A stretch of DNA of 64,000 nucleotides, taken from Zygnema cylindricum. Taxonomy: Eukaryota > Streptophyta > Zygnematophyceae > Zygnematales > Zygnemataceae. Of the stretch, positions 1-9,277 are shown piece after piece (the first letter of the stretch is position 1; every line of letters starts with the position of its first letter). The DNA lies in the NCBI GenBank assembly GCA_037447655.1, contig JBBHKE010001856.1:276980-340979 (forward strand), written 5' to 3'. The notes beneath the pieces are model-generated. The model was given only the letters and a program-made list of their open reading frames with translations. It was not told the DNA's origin and ran no database searches. Position numbers and translations under genes: made by a program.

Positions 1-149
1 CTGAAGAGCTTAGGCAGCCATGGCTCTAGCTCCCTCTCCAGCCTTCAGTGACTACGACAAGTGTGGGGGCTTGGAGAAGGGAGTCAGAGGCAGACTGCCT
101 CTACCCTTTTCTATCTAATAAAGACCTAGAAAATACCCAAATATCAACA
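1..149 (-). repeat. Partial third LTR of the array
   Basis: This is the first 149 bp (minus-strand sense) of the 1304-bp LTR. It is identical in layout to 3191-3339 and 6381-6529 and is cut by the left edge of the window. On the minus strand it starts TGTTGATATT at 149. Confidence 0.9.
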
Positions 150-164
150 CTCCCCTTATTTTCT
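150..164 (-). other. Polypurine tract of array unit 2
   Basis: On the minus strand this reads AGAAAATAAGGGGAG and abuts the TGTTG start of the LTR at 149, the place and composition of a plus-strand primer. The same tract lies at 3340-3354, and a close variant at 13448-13461 precedes the second element's LTR. Confidence 0.85.
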
Positions 165-177
165 AGTCTACTTCCTT

Positions 178-2055
178 TCAACTATTACAAACAAAATAAA
201 CAAAACACTCCCTCCCGTTTTTCCTTTTTCTTTTCTTTTTCCTTTTATATAACTTATGAAATATGCTCTCGTATTTAAAACAATGCATTAGATGAAATGA
301 AATAATAATTGCATCACACATTTCATTTAGCATCCCACTTATCATAAATCCGAGCGAAGATATTATCCACCTCATCTCTTTTCCATCCACACTAAATCTG
401 ATTTCCCTCTTGCAATTCAAACAGCCAGCCCCATCTCCAATCTGCAACACACATCCTGAGGCTAACCCTTTTACAGGCACACCTTCATAAATATCATCAC
501 TCCCTTTAGTGATTTCAAACCCATTACCCCTAAAACATGAACTTTCCTCACTCTCTTCCATGGAGATCTTTCCACTCTCACTTTCTAAATTTATTCCCAA
601 TAAATATTTCACCTCCCCTAAACCTTTCATTAAATATTCCTCTTCTCCCTTATCCTTTAAAACCCCTTCTAGTTTCACTTCTCCCCTTTCCTCGGAATCC
701 GTTGAAGTCTCCCTTTCCGACCAGTTTTCTAATTCCAAAATACCTATAGAATTATCCTCATTAATTTTATTTTTCCCGTTTTCACTTATGGATCCTAGTT
801 CTGAGTTTCTCATTTCTAAGTCATACACTTTACGCTCCTCGACATCCTCAAGTACCTCCTCTCTCTTTACTTCCCTTATACCTCCAAAAGCACACTGTTG
901 CCTTCGTGGAATTTCTGTGTACTTTTCTCTCTTCTCCATTCTACCGATGTGAAGAAGCTCCAAGATTTTTTCATCCTCTTTCTCCTCTTCCCCTTCTTCC
1001 TCCTCATTCACACTCCAACTTCTAAGTTCTTCCAAACGAGGACACTCCTCCATATAGTGACCCGGTTTCCTACAAGCGAAGCAAACCCCTTGTTTCAAAG
1101 CTCCCCTTTCTTTTCCTCTCCCTCTCTTTCCACCGAAGTTCCGATAAGGTTTACCTTTGTCCTTCTTCCTTTCATCACGCTTCCGCTCGTCACCGCCGTT
1201 CCTCACATCACGCTTCCGCCAGTCACCACCAGCTGTAAATGCAGTCACCCTTTCTCTTCCCCTACGAAGCTCCAAAGTGCTTTCTCTCACAAGAATTATT
1301 CCCATGGTAATGCTCCAAGTCCACGAGGAGACATCCATTCCCTGCATACGGTAAATGATGTCTTCATACTCATATGGAAGCTTTATGATTAGTGTATTAA
1401 TCTTTCTCTCCTCAGATTCTACATATCCCGTACTAGCAAGCTCAACATATAACCCAGCAATATCATTGCAAAACTCTATCATGCTACCGCCTTTATAAAC
1501 ATAGGCCTCTATCTCTTGTCTTACTAACTCCTGCCTCTGTATAGTCTCACTCTTATAAATCTGAATTAGTGTGTCCCAAATTTCCGACGACTTGGTTAGA
1601 TTTAAAAGAGTGATAGCTATAGACTTAGACACATATCTAAGTATGAGATGTTTTGCTATAGTGTTTTTATATTCCCAAATTTTTCTATCATTTTCTTCAG
1701 TTTTTGGTTCAGTTATAACCCCCACAAGTGGAACCGTAGGCGAGAGCCTAGCTCCCCTCACCATAGGTGTCCCTTTATCCTTCTCCCCTATTTCCCCTTC
1801 CACGGTAATGATCTTCCCTTCACCTTCCGTTGCACCTGAACTCCGGTTGGTTTTCTGTGCAGCCCCAGATGATTCTCCATAGTGATCTCCTCCAAAGCCC
1901 GGTGGCGGACACCTCACTTGTCCCGAAACAATTCCCCACAAGTGCTTTTCGAAAAGTAATCCCTCCATCGTAAACTCCCAATAAGTGAAGTCTGTTCCAT
2001 CGAACATAGGCACCCTAGATGGTGGGCCCATAACCTGAAATTCTATGGGCTCCAT
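178..2055 (-). CDS. gag-like polyprotein with RT/RNase H relics, unit 2
   Basis: Intact 625-residue frame starting at the ATG complementary to 2053-2055; the frame is open two codons further upstream but has no other ATG there. Residues ~10-25 match the gag start of the second element (GPPSRVP). Residues ~125-245 look like the UBN2-type Copia gag region (IYKSETIQRQELVRQEIEAY). A basic linker is followed by a CX2CX4HX4C zinc knuckle at ~325-338 (CFACRKPGHYMEEC), then an acidic tail. Near residue 476 the run MKGLGEVKYLLGINLE matches the end of Copia reverse transcriptase, and ~530-550 (SGCVLQIGDGAG) resembles the start of Copia RNase H. This suggests an internal deletion of pol that left one fused frame. 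It should package element RNA and needs pol from an autonomous relative. The first ~7 codons lie in the LTR. It differs from the 3368-5245 copy by at least one residue (Q here, K there, in the VRQEIE run). Confidence 0.9.
   Translation of the reverse strand: MEPIEFQVMGPPSRVPMFDGTDFTYWEFTMEGLLFEKHLWGIVSGQVRCPPPGFGGDHYGESSGAAQKTNRSSGATEGEGKIITVEGEIGEKDKGTPMVRGARLSPTVPLVGVITEPKTEENDRKIWEYKNTIAKHLILRYVSKSIAITLLNLTKSSEIWDTLIQIYKSETIQRQELVRQEIEAYVYKGGSMIEFCNDIAGLYVELASTGYVESEERKINTLIIKLPYEYEDIIYRMQGMDVSSWTWSITMGIILVRESTLELRRGRERVTAFTAGGDWRKRDVRNGGDERKRDERKKDKGKPYRNFGGKRGRGKERGALKQGVCFACRKPGHYMEECPRLEELRSWSVNEEEEGEEEKEDEKILELLHIGRMEKREKYTEIPRRQQCAFGGIREVKREEVLEDVEERKVYDLEMRNSELGSISENGKNKINEDNSIGILELENWSERETSTDSEERGEVKLEGVLKDKGEEEYLMKGLGEVKYLLGINLESESGKISMEESEESSCFRGNGFEITKGSDDIYEGVPVKGLASGCVLQIGDGAGCLNCKREIRFSVDGKEMRWIISSLGFMISGMLNEMCDAIIISFHLMHCFKYESIFHKLYKRKKKRKRKNGRECFVYFVCNS
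2020..2035 (-). other. Primer-binding site matching initiator tRNA-Met anticodon arm
   Basis: The first 16 internal bases after the LTR, on the minus strand, are GGTTATGGGCCCACCA. The complement corresponds to about nt 25-40 of plant initiator tRNA-Met, spanning the CAU anticodon, as I recall that tRNA. Drosophila copia and yeast Ty5 are known to prime from a 5' half of this tRNA. The site overlaps gag codons ~7-12. Confidence 0.82.
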
Positions 2056-3339
2056 TGCCACACAGAATTCGCAGGTCCAAAGGAAGCTAATCTAGATAGT
2101 GCCGACTCCAAGTTAATATAAACCCAAATGATTGACCCCTTGACAATCAGAACCCCATTACAGCTTCACCCCTGTGAAGTAAGACTCTTTGTGTGCTCAG
2201 TTTCACTACAGAATGCAAAGTTAGAATATGAGTATAGGATAACATTCCCCACTTTGACTTTCCCTTAGAAATGCAGCCACCCAGGCAGGCAAAAACTCTG
2301 ACCGACTACACCCCTGTGTAGCCTGGACTCCCCTGAGTCCGCAGCAACAAGAATCACTGAATTTGGTCAACTGAATTGATAGTTATGGTTTGCCAAAGTT
2401 TGCCATTTATACAAGGTGCTCTCTGGGAGAGTCAGCTACCTACCCGAAATATTCTAAGTCCTAAACCCCTCTCTAAACCCTCTAGTACTGAGGTACGGAC
2501 CAATCACATTACTGTATAGTACATAAAGGTACAAATGCCGGTGTACCTTTTGTACGGACATCGTACGACATGGCTAATAAGTCAACAAATGTCTTATCCG
2601 GATTCGCTCTTGTATTCTCCGGAATTCCTGCCTCCAAATCTTATCTCTCCACGTGGCGCCAGGTCATGCCGCGTCATAAAAATAATACCGTACAAGAAAG
2701 TACAAGTGCCGGAGTACTTTCTGTACGTACATTGTACGATGTCGCCAGAGTGCGACATTTGTCACTCCCGGATTTGTTTTCTGCCGTTCCGGAAATTCCG
2801 TAACCCCGTACGATGTTGCCACGTGTCATCCAGAGTGGCGGCGTTTACAAAGTGCCAATTTTACTTTCCGTGATGTCGGCGCTAACCACGGCCATCCGAT
2901 TGACATCGTAATTAAAACGGACCGTCGAAATAAATGTCCGTACTATTTATTTCATCCGGTACTAAAAGTACAACTGTTTCTATGCCCTATATACCGTAAC
3001 CCAGTTAAATGGAAAATCCTACCTTTAACTATTTAGATATTTATCAAACCCTATGCGTACCAGTACTAGTCCTAGACTAAATGGACAATGCTAACGACTG
3101 CGGAATGTTTGACGGCCGGTAGGTACCGGGATCAATTCCTGGATCCGTCAAACATCTTTTTAGTAAACATATTTATCTACTCCTTTCTCTCTGAAGAGCT
3201 TAGGCAGCCATGGCTCTAGCTCCCTCTCCAGCCTTCAGTGACTACGACAAGTGTGGGGGCTTGGAGAAGGGAGTCAGAGGCAGACTGCCTCTACCCTTTT
3301 CTATCTAATAAAGACCTAGAAAATACCCAAATATCAACA
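2036..3339 (-). repeat. LTR of the array, middle copy (1304 bp)
   Basis: Begins TGTTGATATT at 3339 and ends CA at 2036 on the minus strand. It carries a TATA box near 2405-2411, two ~45-bp GTAC-rich direct repeats at 2529-2572 and 2698-2742, and the gag start codon (2053-2055) just inside its end. It is shared by both units: 3' LTR of the right unit and 5' LTR of the left unit. Confidence 0.92.
2405..2411 (-). promoter_or_regulatory. LTR TATA box, middle LTR
   Basis: TATAAAT on the minus strand, about 370 bp before the LTR end, fitting a U3/R promoter position. The counterpart in the right LTR is 5595-5601, and the second element has TATAAAT at the equivalent place. Confidence 0.6.
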
Positions 3340-3354
3340 CTCCCCTTATTTTCT
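3340..3354 (-). other. Polypurine tract of array unit 1
   Basis: Same tract as at 150-164, directly before the LTR start at 3339 on the minus strand. Confidence 0.85.
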
Positions 3355-3367
3355 AGTCTACTTCCTT

Positions 3368-5245
3368 TCAACTATTACAAACAAAATAAACAAAACACTC
3401 CCTCCCGTTTTTCCTTTTTCTTTTCTTTTTCCTTTTATATAACTTATGAAATATGCTCTCGTATTTAAAACAATGCATTAGATGAAATGAAATAATAATT
3501 GCATCACACATTTCATTTAGCATCCCACTTATCATAAATCCGAGCGAAGATATTATCCACCTCATCTCTTTTCCATCCACACTAAATCTGATTTCCCTCT
3601 TGCAATTCAAACAGCCAGCCCCATCTCCAATCTGCAACACACATCCTGAGGCTAACCCTTTTACAGGCACACCTTCATAAATATCATCACTCCCTTTAGT
3701 GATTTCAAACCCATTACCCCTAAAACATGAACTTTCCTCACTCTCTTCCATGGAGATCTTTCCACTCTCACTTTCTAAATTTATTCCCAATAAATATTTC
3801 ACCTCCCCTAAACCTTTCATTAAATATTCCTCTTCTCCCTTATCCTTTAAAACCCCTTCTAGTTTCACTTCTCCCCTTTCCTCGGAATCCGTTGAAGTCT
3901 CCCTTTCCGACCAGTTTTCTAATTCCAAAATACCTATAGAATTATCCTCATTAATTTTATTTTTCCCGTTTTCACTTATGGATCCTAGTTCTGAGTTTCT
4001 CATTTCTAAGTCATACACTTTACGCTCCTCGACATCCTCAAGTACCTCCTCTCTCTTTACTTCCCTTATACCTCCAAAAGCACACTGTTGCCTTCGTGGA
4101 ATTTCTGTGTACTTTTCTCTCTTCTCCATTCTACCGATGTGAAGAAGCTCCAAGATTTTTTCATCCTCTTTCTCCTCTTCCCCTTCTTCCTCCTCATTCA
4201 CACTCCAACTTCTAAGTTCTTCCAAACGAGGACACTCCTCCATATAGTGACCCGGTTTCCTACAAGCGAAGCAAACCCCTTGTTTCAAAGCTCCCCTTTC
4301 TTTTCCTCTCCCTCTCTTTCCACCGAAGTTCCGATAAGGTTTACCTTTGTCCTTCTTCCTTTCATCACGCTTCCGCTCGTCACCGCCGTTCCTCACATCA
4401 CGCTTCCGCCAGTCACCACCAGCTGTAAATGCAGTCACCCTTTCTCTTCCCCTACGAAGCTCCAAAGTGCTTTCTCTCACAAGAATTATTCCCATGGTAA
4501 TGCTCCAAGTCCACGAGGAGACATCCATTCCCTGCATACGGTAAATGATGTCTTCATACTCATATGGAAGCTTTATGATTAGTGTATTAATCTTTCTCTC
4601 CTCAGATTCTACATATCCCGTACTAGCAAGCTCAACATATAACCCAGCAATATCATTGCAAAACTCTATCATGCTACCGCCTTTATAAACATAGGCCTCT
4701 ATCTCTTTTCTTACTAACTCCTGCCTCTGTATAGTCTCACTCTTATAAATCTGAATTAGTGTGTCCCAAATTTCCGACGACTTGGTTAGATTTAAAAGAG
4801 TGATAGCTATAGACTTAGACACATATCTAAGTATGAGATGTTTTGCTATAGTGTTTTTATATTCCCAAATTTTTCTATCATTTTCTTCAGTTTTTGGTTC
4901 AGTTATAACCCCCACAAGTGGAACCGTAGGCGAGAGCCTAGCTCCCCTCACCATAGGTGTCCCTTTATCCTTCTCCCCTATTTCCCCTTCCACGGTAATG
5001 ATCTTCCCTTCACCTTCCGTTGCACCTGAACTCCGGTTGGTTTTCTGTGCAGCCCCAGATGATTCTCCATAGTGATCTCCTCCAAAGCCCGGTGGCGGAC
5101 ACCTCACTTGTCCCGAAACAATTCCCCACAAGTGCTTTTCGAAAAGTAATCCCTCCATCGTAAACTCCCAATAAGTGAAGTCTGTTCCATCGAACATAGG
5201 CACCCTAGATGGTGGGCCCATAACCTGAAATTCTATGGGCTCCAT
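3368..5245 (-). CDS. gag-like polyprotein with RT/RNase H relics, unit 1
   Basis: Second, nearly identical 625-residue frame, starting at the ATG complementary to 5243-5245. Domain order is as in the 178-2055 copy: Copia gag region, basic linker, CX2CX4HX4C knuckle, acidic region, fused tail with reverse-transcriptase and RNase H relics. The base at 4718 differs from 1528 and changes Q to K. An open frame of this length in both copies, despite loss of pol, suggests recent selection on gag or very recent amplification; the window cannot separate these. The stop is inside the internal region, 28 bp before the next LTR. Confidence 0.9.
   Translation of the reverse strand: MEPIEFQVMGPPSRVPMFDGTDFTYWEFTMEGLLFEKHLWGIVSGQVRCPPPGFGGDHYGESSGAAQKTNRSSGATEGEGKIITVEGEIGEKDKGTPMVRGARLSPTVPLVGVITEPKTEENDRKIWEYKNTIAKHLILRYVSKSIAITLLNLTKSSEIWDTLIQIYKSETIQRQELVRKEIEAYVYKGGSMIEFCNDIAGLYVELASTGYVESEERKINTLIIKLPYEYEDIIYRMQGMDVSSWTWSITMGIILVRESTLELRRGRERVTAFTAGGDWRKRDVRNGGDERKRDERKKDKGKPYRNFGGKRGRGKERGALKQGVCFACRKPGHYMEECPRLEELRSWSVNEEEEGEEEKEDEKILELLHIGRMEKREKYTEIPRRQQCAFGGIREVKREEVLEDVEERKVYDLEMRNSELGSISENGKNKINEDNSIGILELENWSERETSTDSEERGEVKLEGVLKDKGEEEYLMKGLGEVKYLLGINLESESGKISMEESEESSCFRGNGFEITKGSDDIYEGVPVKGLASGCVLQIGDGAGCLNCKREIRFSVDGKEMRWIISSLGFMISGMLNEMCDAIIISFHLMHCFKYESIFHKLYKRKKKRKRKNGRECFVYFVCNS
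5210..5225 (-). other. Primer-binding site, unit 1
   Basis: Same GGTTATGGGCCCACCA as at 2020-2035, immediately after the CA end of the right-hand LTR and inside the gag frame. Confidence 0.82.
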
Positions 5246-6529
5246 TGCCACACAGAATTCGCAGGTCCAAAGGAAGCTAATCTAGATAGTGCCGACTCCA
5301 AGTTAATATAAACCCAAATGATTGACCCCTTGACAATCAGAACCCCATTACAGCTTCACCCCTGTGAAGTAAGACTCTTTGTGTGCTCAGTTTCACTACA
5401 GAATGCAAAGTTAGAATATGAGTATAGGATAACATTCCCCACTTTGACTTTCCCTTAGAAATGCAGCCACCCAGGCAGGCAAAAACTCTGACCGACTACA
5501 CCCCTGTGTAGCCTGGACTCCCCTGAGTCCGCAGCAACAAGAATCACTGAATTTGGTCAACTGAATTGATAGTTATGGCTTGCCAAAGTTTGCCATTTAT
5601 ACAAGGTGCTCTCTGGGAGAGTCAGCTACCTACCCGAAATATTCTAAGTCCTAAACCCCTCTCTAAACCCTCTAGTACTGAGGTACGGACCAATCACATT
5701 ACTGTATAGTACATAAAGGTACAAATGCCGGTGTACCTTTTGTACGGACATCGTACGACATGGCTAATAAGTCAACAAATGTCTTATCCGGATTCGCTCT
5801 TGTATTCTCCGGAATTCCTGCCTCCAAATCTTATCTCTCCACGTGGCGCCAGGTCATGCCGCGTCATAAAAATAATACCGTACAAGAAAGTACAAGTGCC
5901 GGAGTACTTTCTGTACGTACATTGTACGATGTCGCCAGAGTGCGACATTTGTCACTCCCGGATTTGTTTTCTGCCGTTCCGGAAATTCCGTAATCCCGTA
6001 CGATGTTGCCACGTGTCATCCAGAGTGGCGGCGTTTACAAAGTGCCAATTTTACTTTCCGTGATGTCGGCGCTAACCACGGCCATCCGATTGACATCGTA
6101 ATTAAAACGGACCGTCGAAATAAATGTCCGTACTATTTATTTCGTCCGGTACTAAAAGTACAACTGTTTCTATGCCCTATATACCGTAACCCAGTTAAAT
6201 GGAAAATCCTACCTTTAACTATTTAGATATTTATCAAACCCTATGCGTACCAGTACTAGTCCTAGACTAAATGGACAATGCTAACGACTGCGGAATGTTT
6301 GACGGCCGGTAGGTACCGGGATCAATTCCTGGATCCGTCAAACATCTTTTTAGTAAACATATTTATCTACTCCTGTCTCTCTGAAGAGCTTAGGCAGCCA
6401 TGGCTCTAGCTCCCTCTCCAGCCTTCAGTGACTACGACAAGTGTGGGGGCTTGGAGAAGGGAGTCAGAGGCAGACTGCCTCTACCCTTTTCTATCTAATA
6501 AAGACCTAGAAAATACCCAAATATCAACA
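5226..6529 (-). repeat. LTR of the array, right copy (5' LTR, 1304 bp)
   Basis: Begins TGTTGATATT at 6529, the point where the tandem identity ends, and ends CA at 5226-5227 on the minus strand. It carries the same GTAC-rich repeats (5719-5762, 5888-5932) and gag start codon as the middle LTR. It differs from the middle LTR at about four bases. Confidence 0.92.
5595..5601 (-). promoter_or_regulatory. LTR TATA box, right LTR
   Basis: TATAAAT on the minus strand; the promoter expected to drive unit 1. Confidence 0.6.
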
Positions 6530-6537
6530 GGTAAAAC

Positions 6538-6634
6538 ATGCGACGTCAGAAGCAGTTCCAAAAAATAACGTGCGACAACACAGATTGTAGACGGTGACAA
6601 CCGTCACAGGTATTGTCGACGTATACAATAGTCA
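6538..6634 (-). repeat. Inverted fragment of the 631-bp repeat
   Basis: Reads on the minus strand much like 6782-6885: both contain ATTGTATACGTCGACAAT followed by GACGGTTGTC. It forms an imperfect inverted repeat of nearly 100 bp with the left end of the 6775-7405 element. Best seen as a second, truncated copy in opposite orientation, interrupted by the retroelement insertion at 6529. Confidence 0.65.
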
Positions 6635-6774
6635 TAAACGTAAGTGACGATTTCGTTATTAGGGTGCTTCTCTATGTAATTCAAACTTAGAGAATTTACT
6701 TTGTTTTTTAGCGCACTTCCGGCGGACTCGGATTTCGGATGTCCCTATGTGTACCAAACGAAGCTGTCACTTAA

Positions 6775-7405
6775 GGGCGTGATGATTGTATACGTCGACA
6801 ATGCCCGTGACGGTTGTCGACAGTGTAAAATCCGTGATGACGCACCAAATTGTAAAAAAATGCCTTGAACGTCGCGAGAATGTGAGGCTGCGTGAGAGAG
6901 GCGGCGTGTGCGACTTGCTGGGGCGCCCTTAGAGATTTCTCACGATTTCGTCAAATGGCATCAGAGTTTTCAGACCCCTGGAATGAAAAAGTCCATACCA
7001 AACGAAACACGACAAAACACAACAAATTGTGTACTTTGATGGACGCAAACCGATAAAACATAATGAATAGTGTATCTTTCGTCGTCGCATGAATTCATTT
7101 GAAATTTTTGGGAAAAAAAATTACACGTGCGAATACGTGTTTCTATTTGTTTCTGAAAAATACTTTGTTTTAAAACACATCGCCCTGTATTTTAAAGAAA
7201 AAGTTTGTAAATGGCGTTTTTTGGCGTGGTCGTGGGTCGAAGAACACAAGACGACAACACGTAGTACATCTTAAATTCAATGATGACGCATAATGTACTT
7301 TTTTTTTCTATTTTTTTGTACCGTTGAAACTTACGCGGTCCTGCTCTAAGTTTTACAGGAAAACGACAGAAAAAAACCCTTACTTTGTCACACATAGACG
7401 CACCC
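6775..7405. mobile_element. Short inverted-repeat DNA element, copy 1 (631 bp)
   Basis: Aligns along its whole length with 38300-38932 (633 bp), about 90% identical by eye. It starts GGGCGTGATG, ends GACGCACCC, and is flanked on both sides by TTAA (6771-6774, 7406-7409). The sister copy is flanked by TAA and starts GGGTG. Short GGG...CCC ends with TAA or TTAA flanks suggest a PIF/Harbinger- or piggyBac-derived MITE; the two copies do not settle which. There is no transposase frame. Confidence 0.75.
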
Positions 7406-7409
7406 TTAA

Positions 7410-9159
7410 TCTTGTTACTTATTTTTTTAGCGAAGATTAAACGTACAAATTATAAGAGCATTCGGATGTACACGGGAATAACTTGTTACTTAAAAAGGCG
7501 CCTTACGTAGACGTGTACGAAACAGTGTGACAGATGAAGTGGTACACAAAATGAGGCGAAACGTCCACTCGCCTTCAACTTGAAGCGTCTCTCCACATGT
7601 TGACAATTTTCGTAACCTCTGTACGCCACATAGTCGACGTGGAGGCTTTCGGCACACTGCCGTACATAACGCCCTTCTCTTCTCTACCATGTCGTGTCTT
7701 TGTACTTTCCACCATCCACTTTCCCCATTATTGCAAAAACGGATTCAAAGCATAACGTTCTCTGTTGGTCGAGACCCCTCCACGGCCCCTATACGGAAAT
7801 CAGAGCACGGAAAACAGTTCTCACAGGCTGGAAACGTGCAGTGGGTTTTTTTATTTTGGTACTCCGCGTACAAAAATTGAAAAAACTTCCGACACTTTCG
7901 ACAGCACTTGCCTAATCGCTCACATTATTGGACTATATTTAAAATCACCTCGCGAGGTGATTTGATGTAAAGCTTTAACATGTGATGGAAGGAAGCAAAA
8001 AAAAGTCGAAATGTGCTAGACGACAAATTGCATCGCGCTAGACGACAAACTATTGTACGTATAGAGTTTTAAGGTAACACAACTTGTACGGTAGTAACTT
8101 CAACTTTTGGTACGGCTGCGGATTCTCTCGTTTTTTTCTAAGTTATGAAGGAAAACGACAAAAAATAGCTTAGCACATGCGAAAGTACCCTAATTGAGCA
8201 CGCTCCAACCATCAAATCATACGTCAATGGCGTGTCCGACAAACCCAAAATGATTTGTCGTGTTCTAGCGTCATGTTCCCATTTGTTAAAGCAAGGGTAT
8301 TTTTTCTGTAGTTTTCCTTTAAACTTAGCCCGCAACGAGAAAATCTTCAGCCGTACCAAAGAAATAAACAAACCACAGTTTAATTTGCATCACCTTCCAA
8401 CTTTAAATATACTACAGTTTGTCGTCTTGCCTATTTCGACCCAATTTTGCGTCACTTATGCTATCTTCAAAATTTTAGTGAAATCACATCGTCGCGAGGT
8501 CATTCTAGTTAAAGTAACAAGCATTTATCGAATAGGAATACGTTGCGGCACGCGTCACAAGCTTTCTAAAACTTTTTTGCAGTATGGGGAGTACCAAAAA
8601 AAAAACCCACTGTCCGTTTCTGGCGCGTACGTACCTTTTCCGTGTAGCAACGAATGCCATTTCTCGAAAGCCAAGTCTGTGAAGGCGCCACTCTCCCTCT
8701 CCCTTTCCCACTACAGCGTCTATCTCACAAATTTTGGAATAAAACACGACAATAATGGTATCAAATGAAAGATCTCTAAAAATATATTTTTTTTCTACTT
8801 TCTTTGGGGTTATTTTTATGGCAAGTACAGTGATAAATGACGAGAATATAAAATTGAGAAACCAAGGCAAAATGTTTTTGAATTAGTGACGTTGACGCTA
8901 TCACAAGTGAGCATGACGTCAGAATGTCACAAACCCTAAACATCTACAATGTCACAAAAAACTAGACGTCTACAATTGTCGCTATTTTGTAAACGTCATC
9001 AATTGTTGCGAGTTTGTAGTCATCTAGAACCATCACAATTTACACTTGTACGTCTGTCATAATTTAAAGTAACGCTTTCATTGTCGAATATTGGAACAGT
9101 CTAAAAAGTACAACACGAATTTTCGTTAACAGACAAAGTAACAATGATAAATTTTGGTT
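7410..9159. other. Intergenic, AT-rich, no supported gene
   Basis: Short open frames overlap here on both strands (for example 8232-8768), but none resembles a known family. No splice-compatible conserved segment was seen. A perfect 22-bp palindrome lies at 7942-7963. Confidence 0.6.
7942..7963. repeat. Perfect 22-bp palindrome
   Basis: Two 11-bp arms (AAATCACCTCG and its complement) with no spacer. A similar short hairpin with CACCTC/GAGGTG arms lies at 40604-40628. Function unknown. Confidence 0.8.
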
Positions 9160-9277
9160 ACATGGGAACATGCCCTAAGGATGTCGGCTCATGTACCTAA
9201 AATTTTTTAGTGTAACTTTCAGCTTTAGTGATGATTCTTCATACAATTTATCAAAGAGTTAGGGCATGTTCCCATGT
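9160..9277. mobile_element. MITE-like 118-bp inverted-repeat element
   Basis: Begins ACATGGGAACATGCCCTAA and ends with the exact complement (9259-9277), a perfect 19-bp terminal inverted repeat around an 80-bp centre. No coding potential. Confidence 0.6.

Larger units (their letters stand above)
1..6529 (-). mobile_element. Tandem array of a gag-only Copia-type LTR retroelement
   Basis: Positions 1-3190 and 3191-6380 are the same 3190-bp unit with about five substitutions, and a third start of the unit runs 6381-6529. Read on the minus strand the order is LTR (6529-5226), internal region (5225-3340), LTR (3339-2036), internal region (2035-150), LTR (149 and on past the left edge). Each LTR begins TGTTGATATT and ends CA, with a purine tract just before each LTR start. 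Each internal region encodes one long gag-like protein and no complete protease, integrase or reverse transcriptase, so the element is non-autonomous (a TR-GAG type). Shared-LTR tandem arrays usually arise by unequal recombination between LTRs. The near identity means this one is young, or partly an assembly effect. The base after the array is 6530; its target duplication cannot be tested because the left end is outside the window. Confidence 0.95.

Noticed and set aside
509-952. Plus-strand open frame of 147 codons, repeated at 3699-4142
   Set aside because: It is the antisense shadow of the minus-strand gag gene; Ser/Pro/Phe-rich composition results from the purine-rich gag strand.
898-1882. 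Other plus-strand frames across the gag region
   Set aside because: Same cause: complement of the gag frame, no family match.
8232-8768. 178-codon plus-strand frame overlapping a 121-codon minus-strand frame
   Set aside because: No recognisable motif on either strand and no splice context; surrounding DNA is repeat-like.
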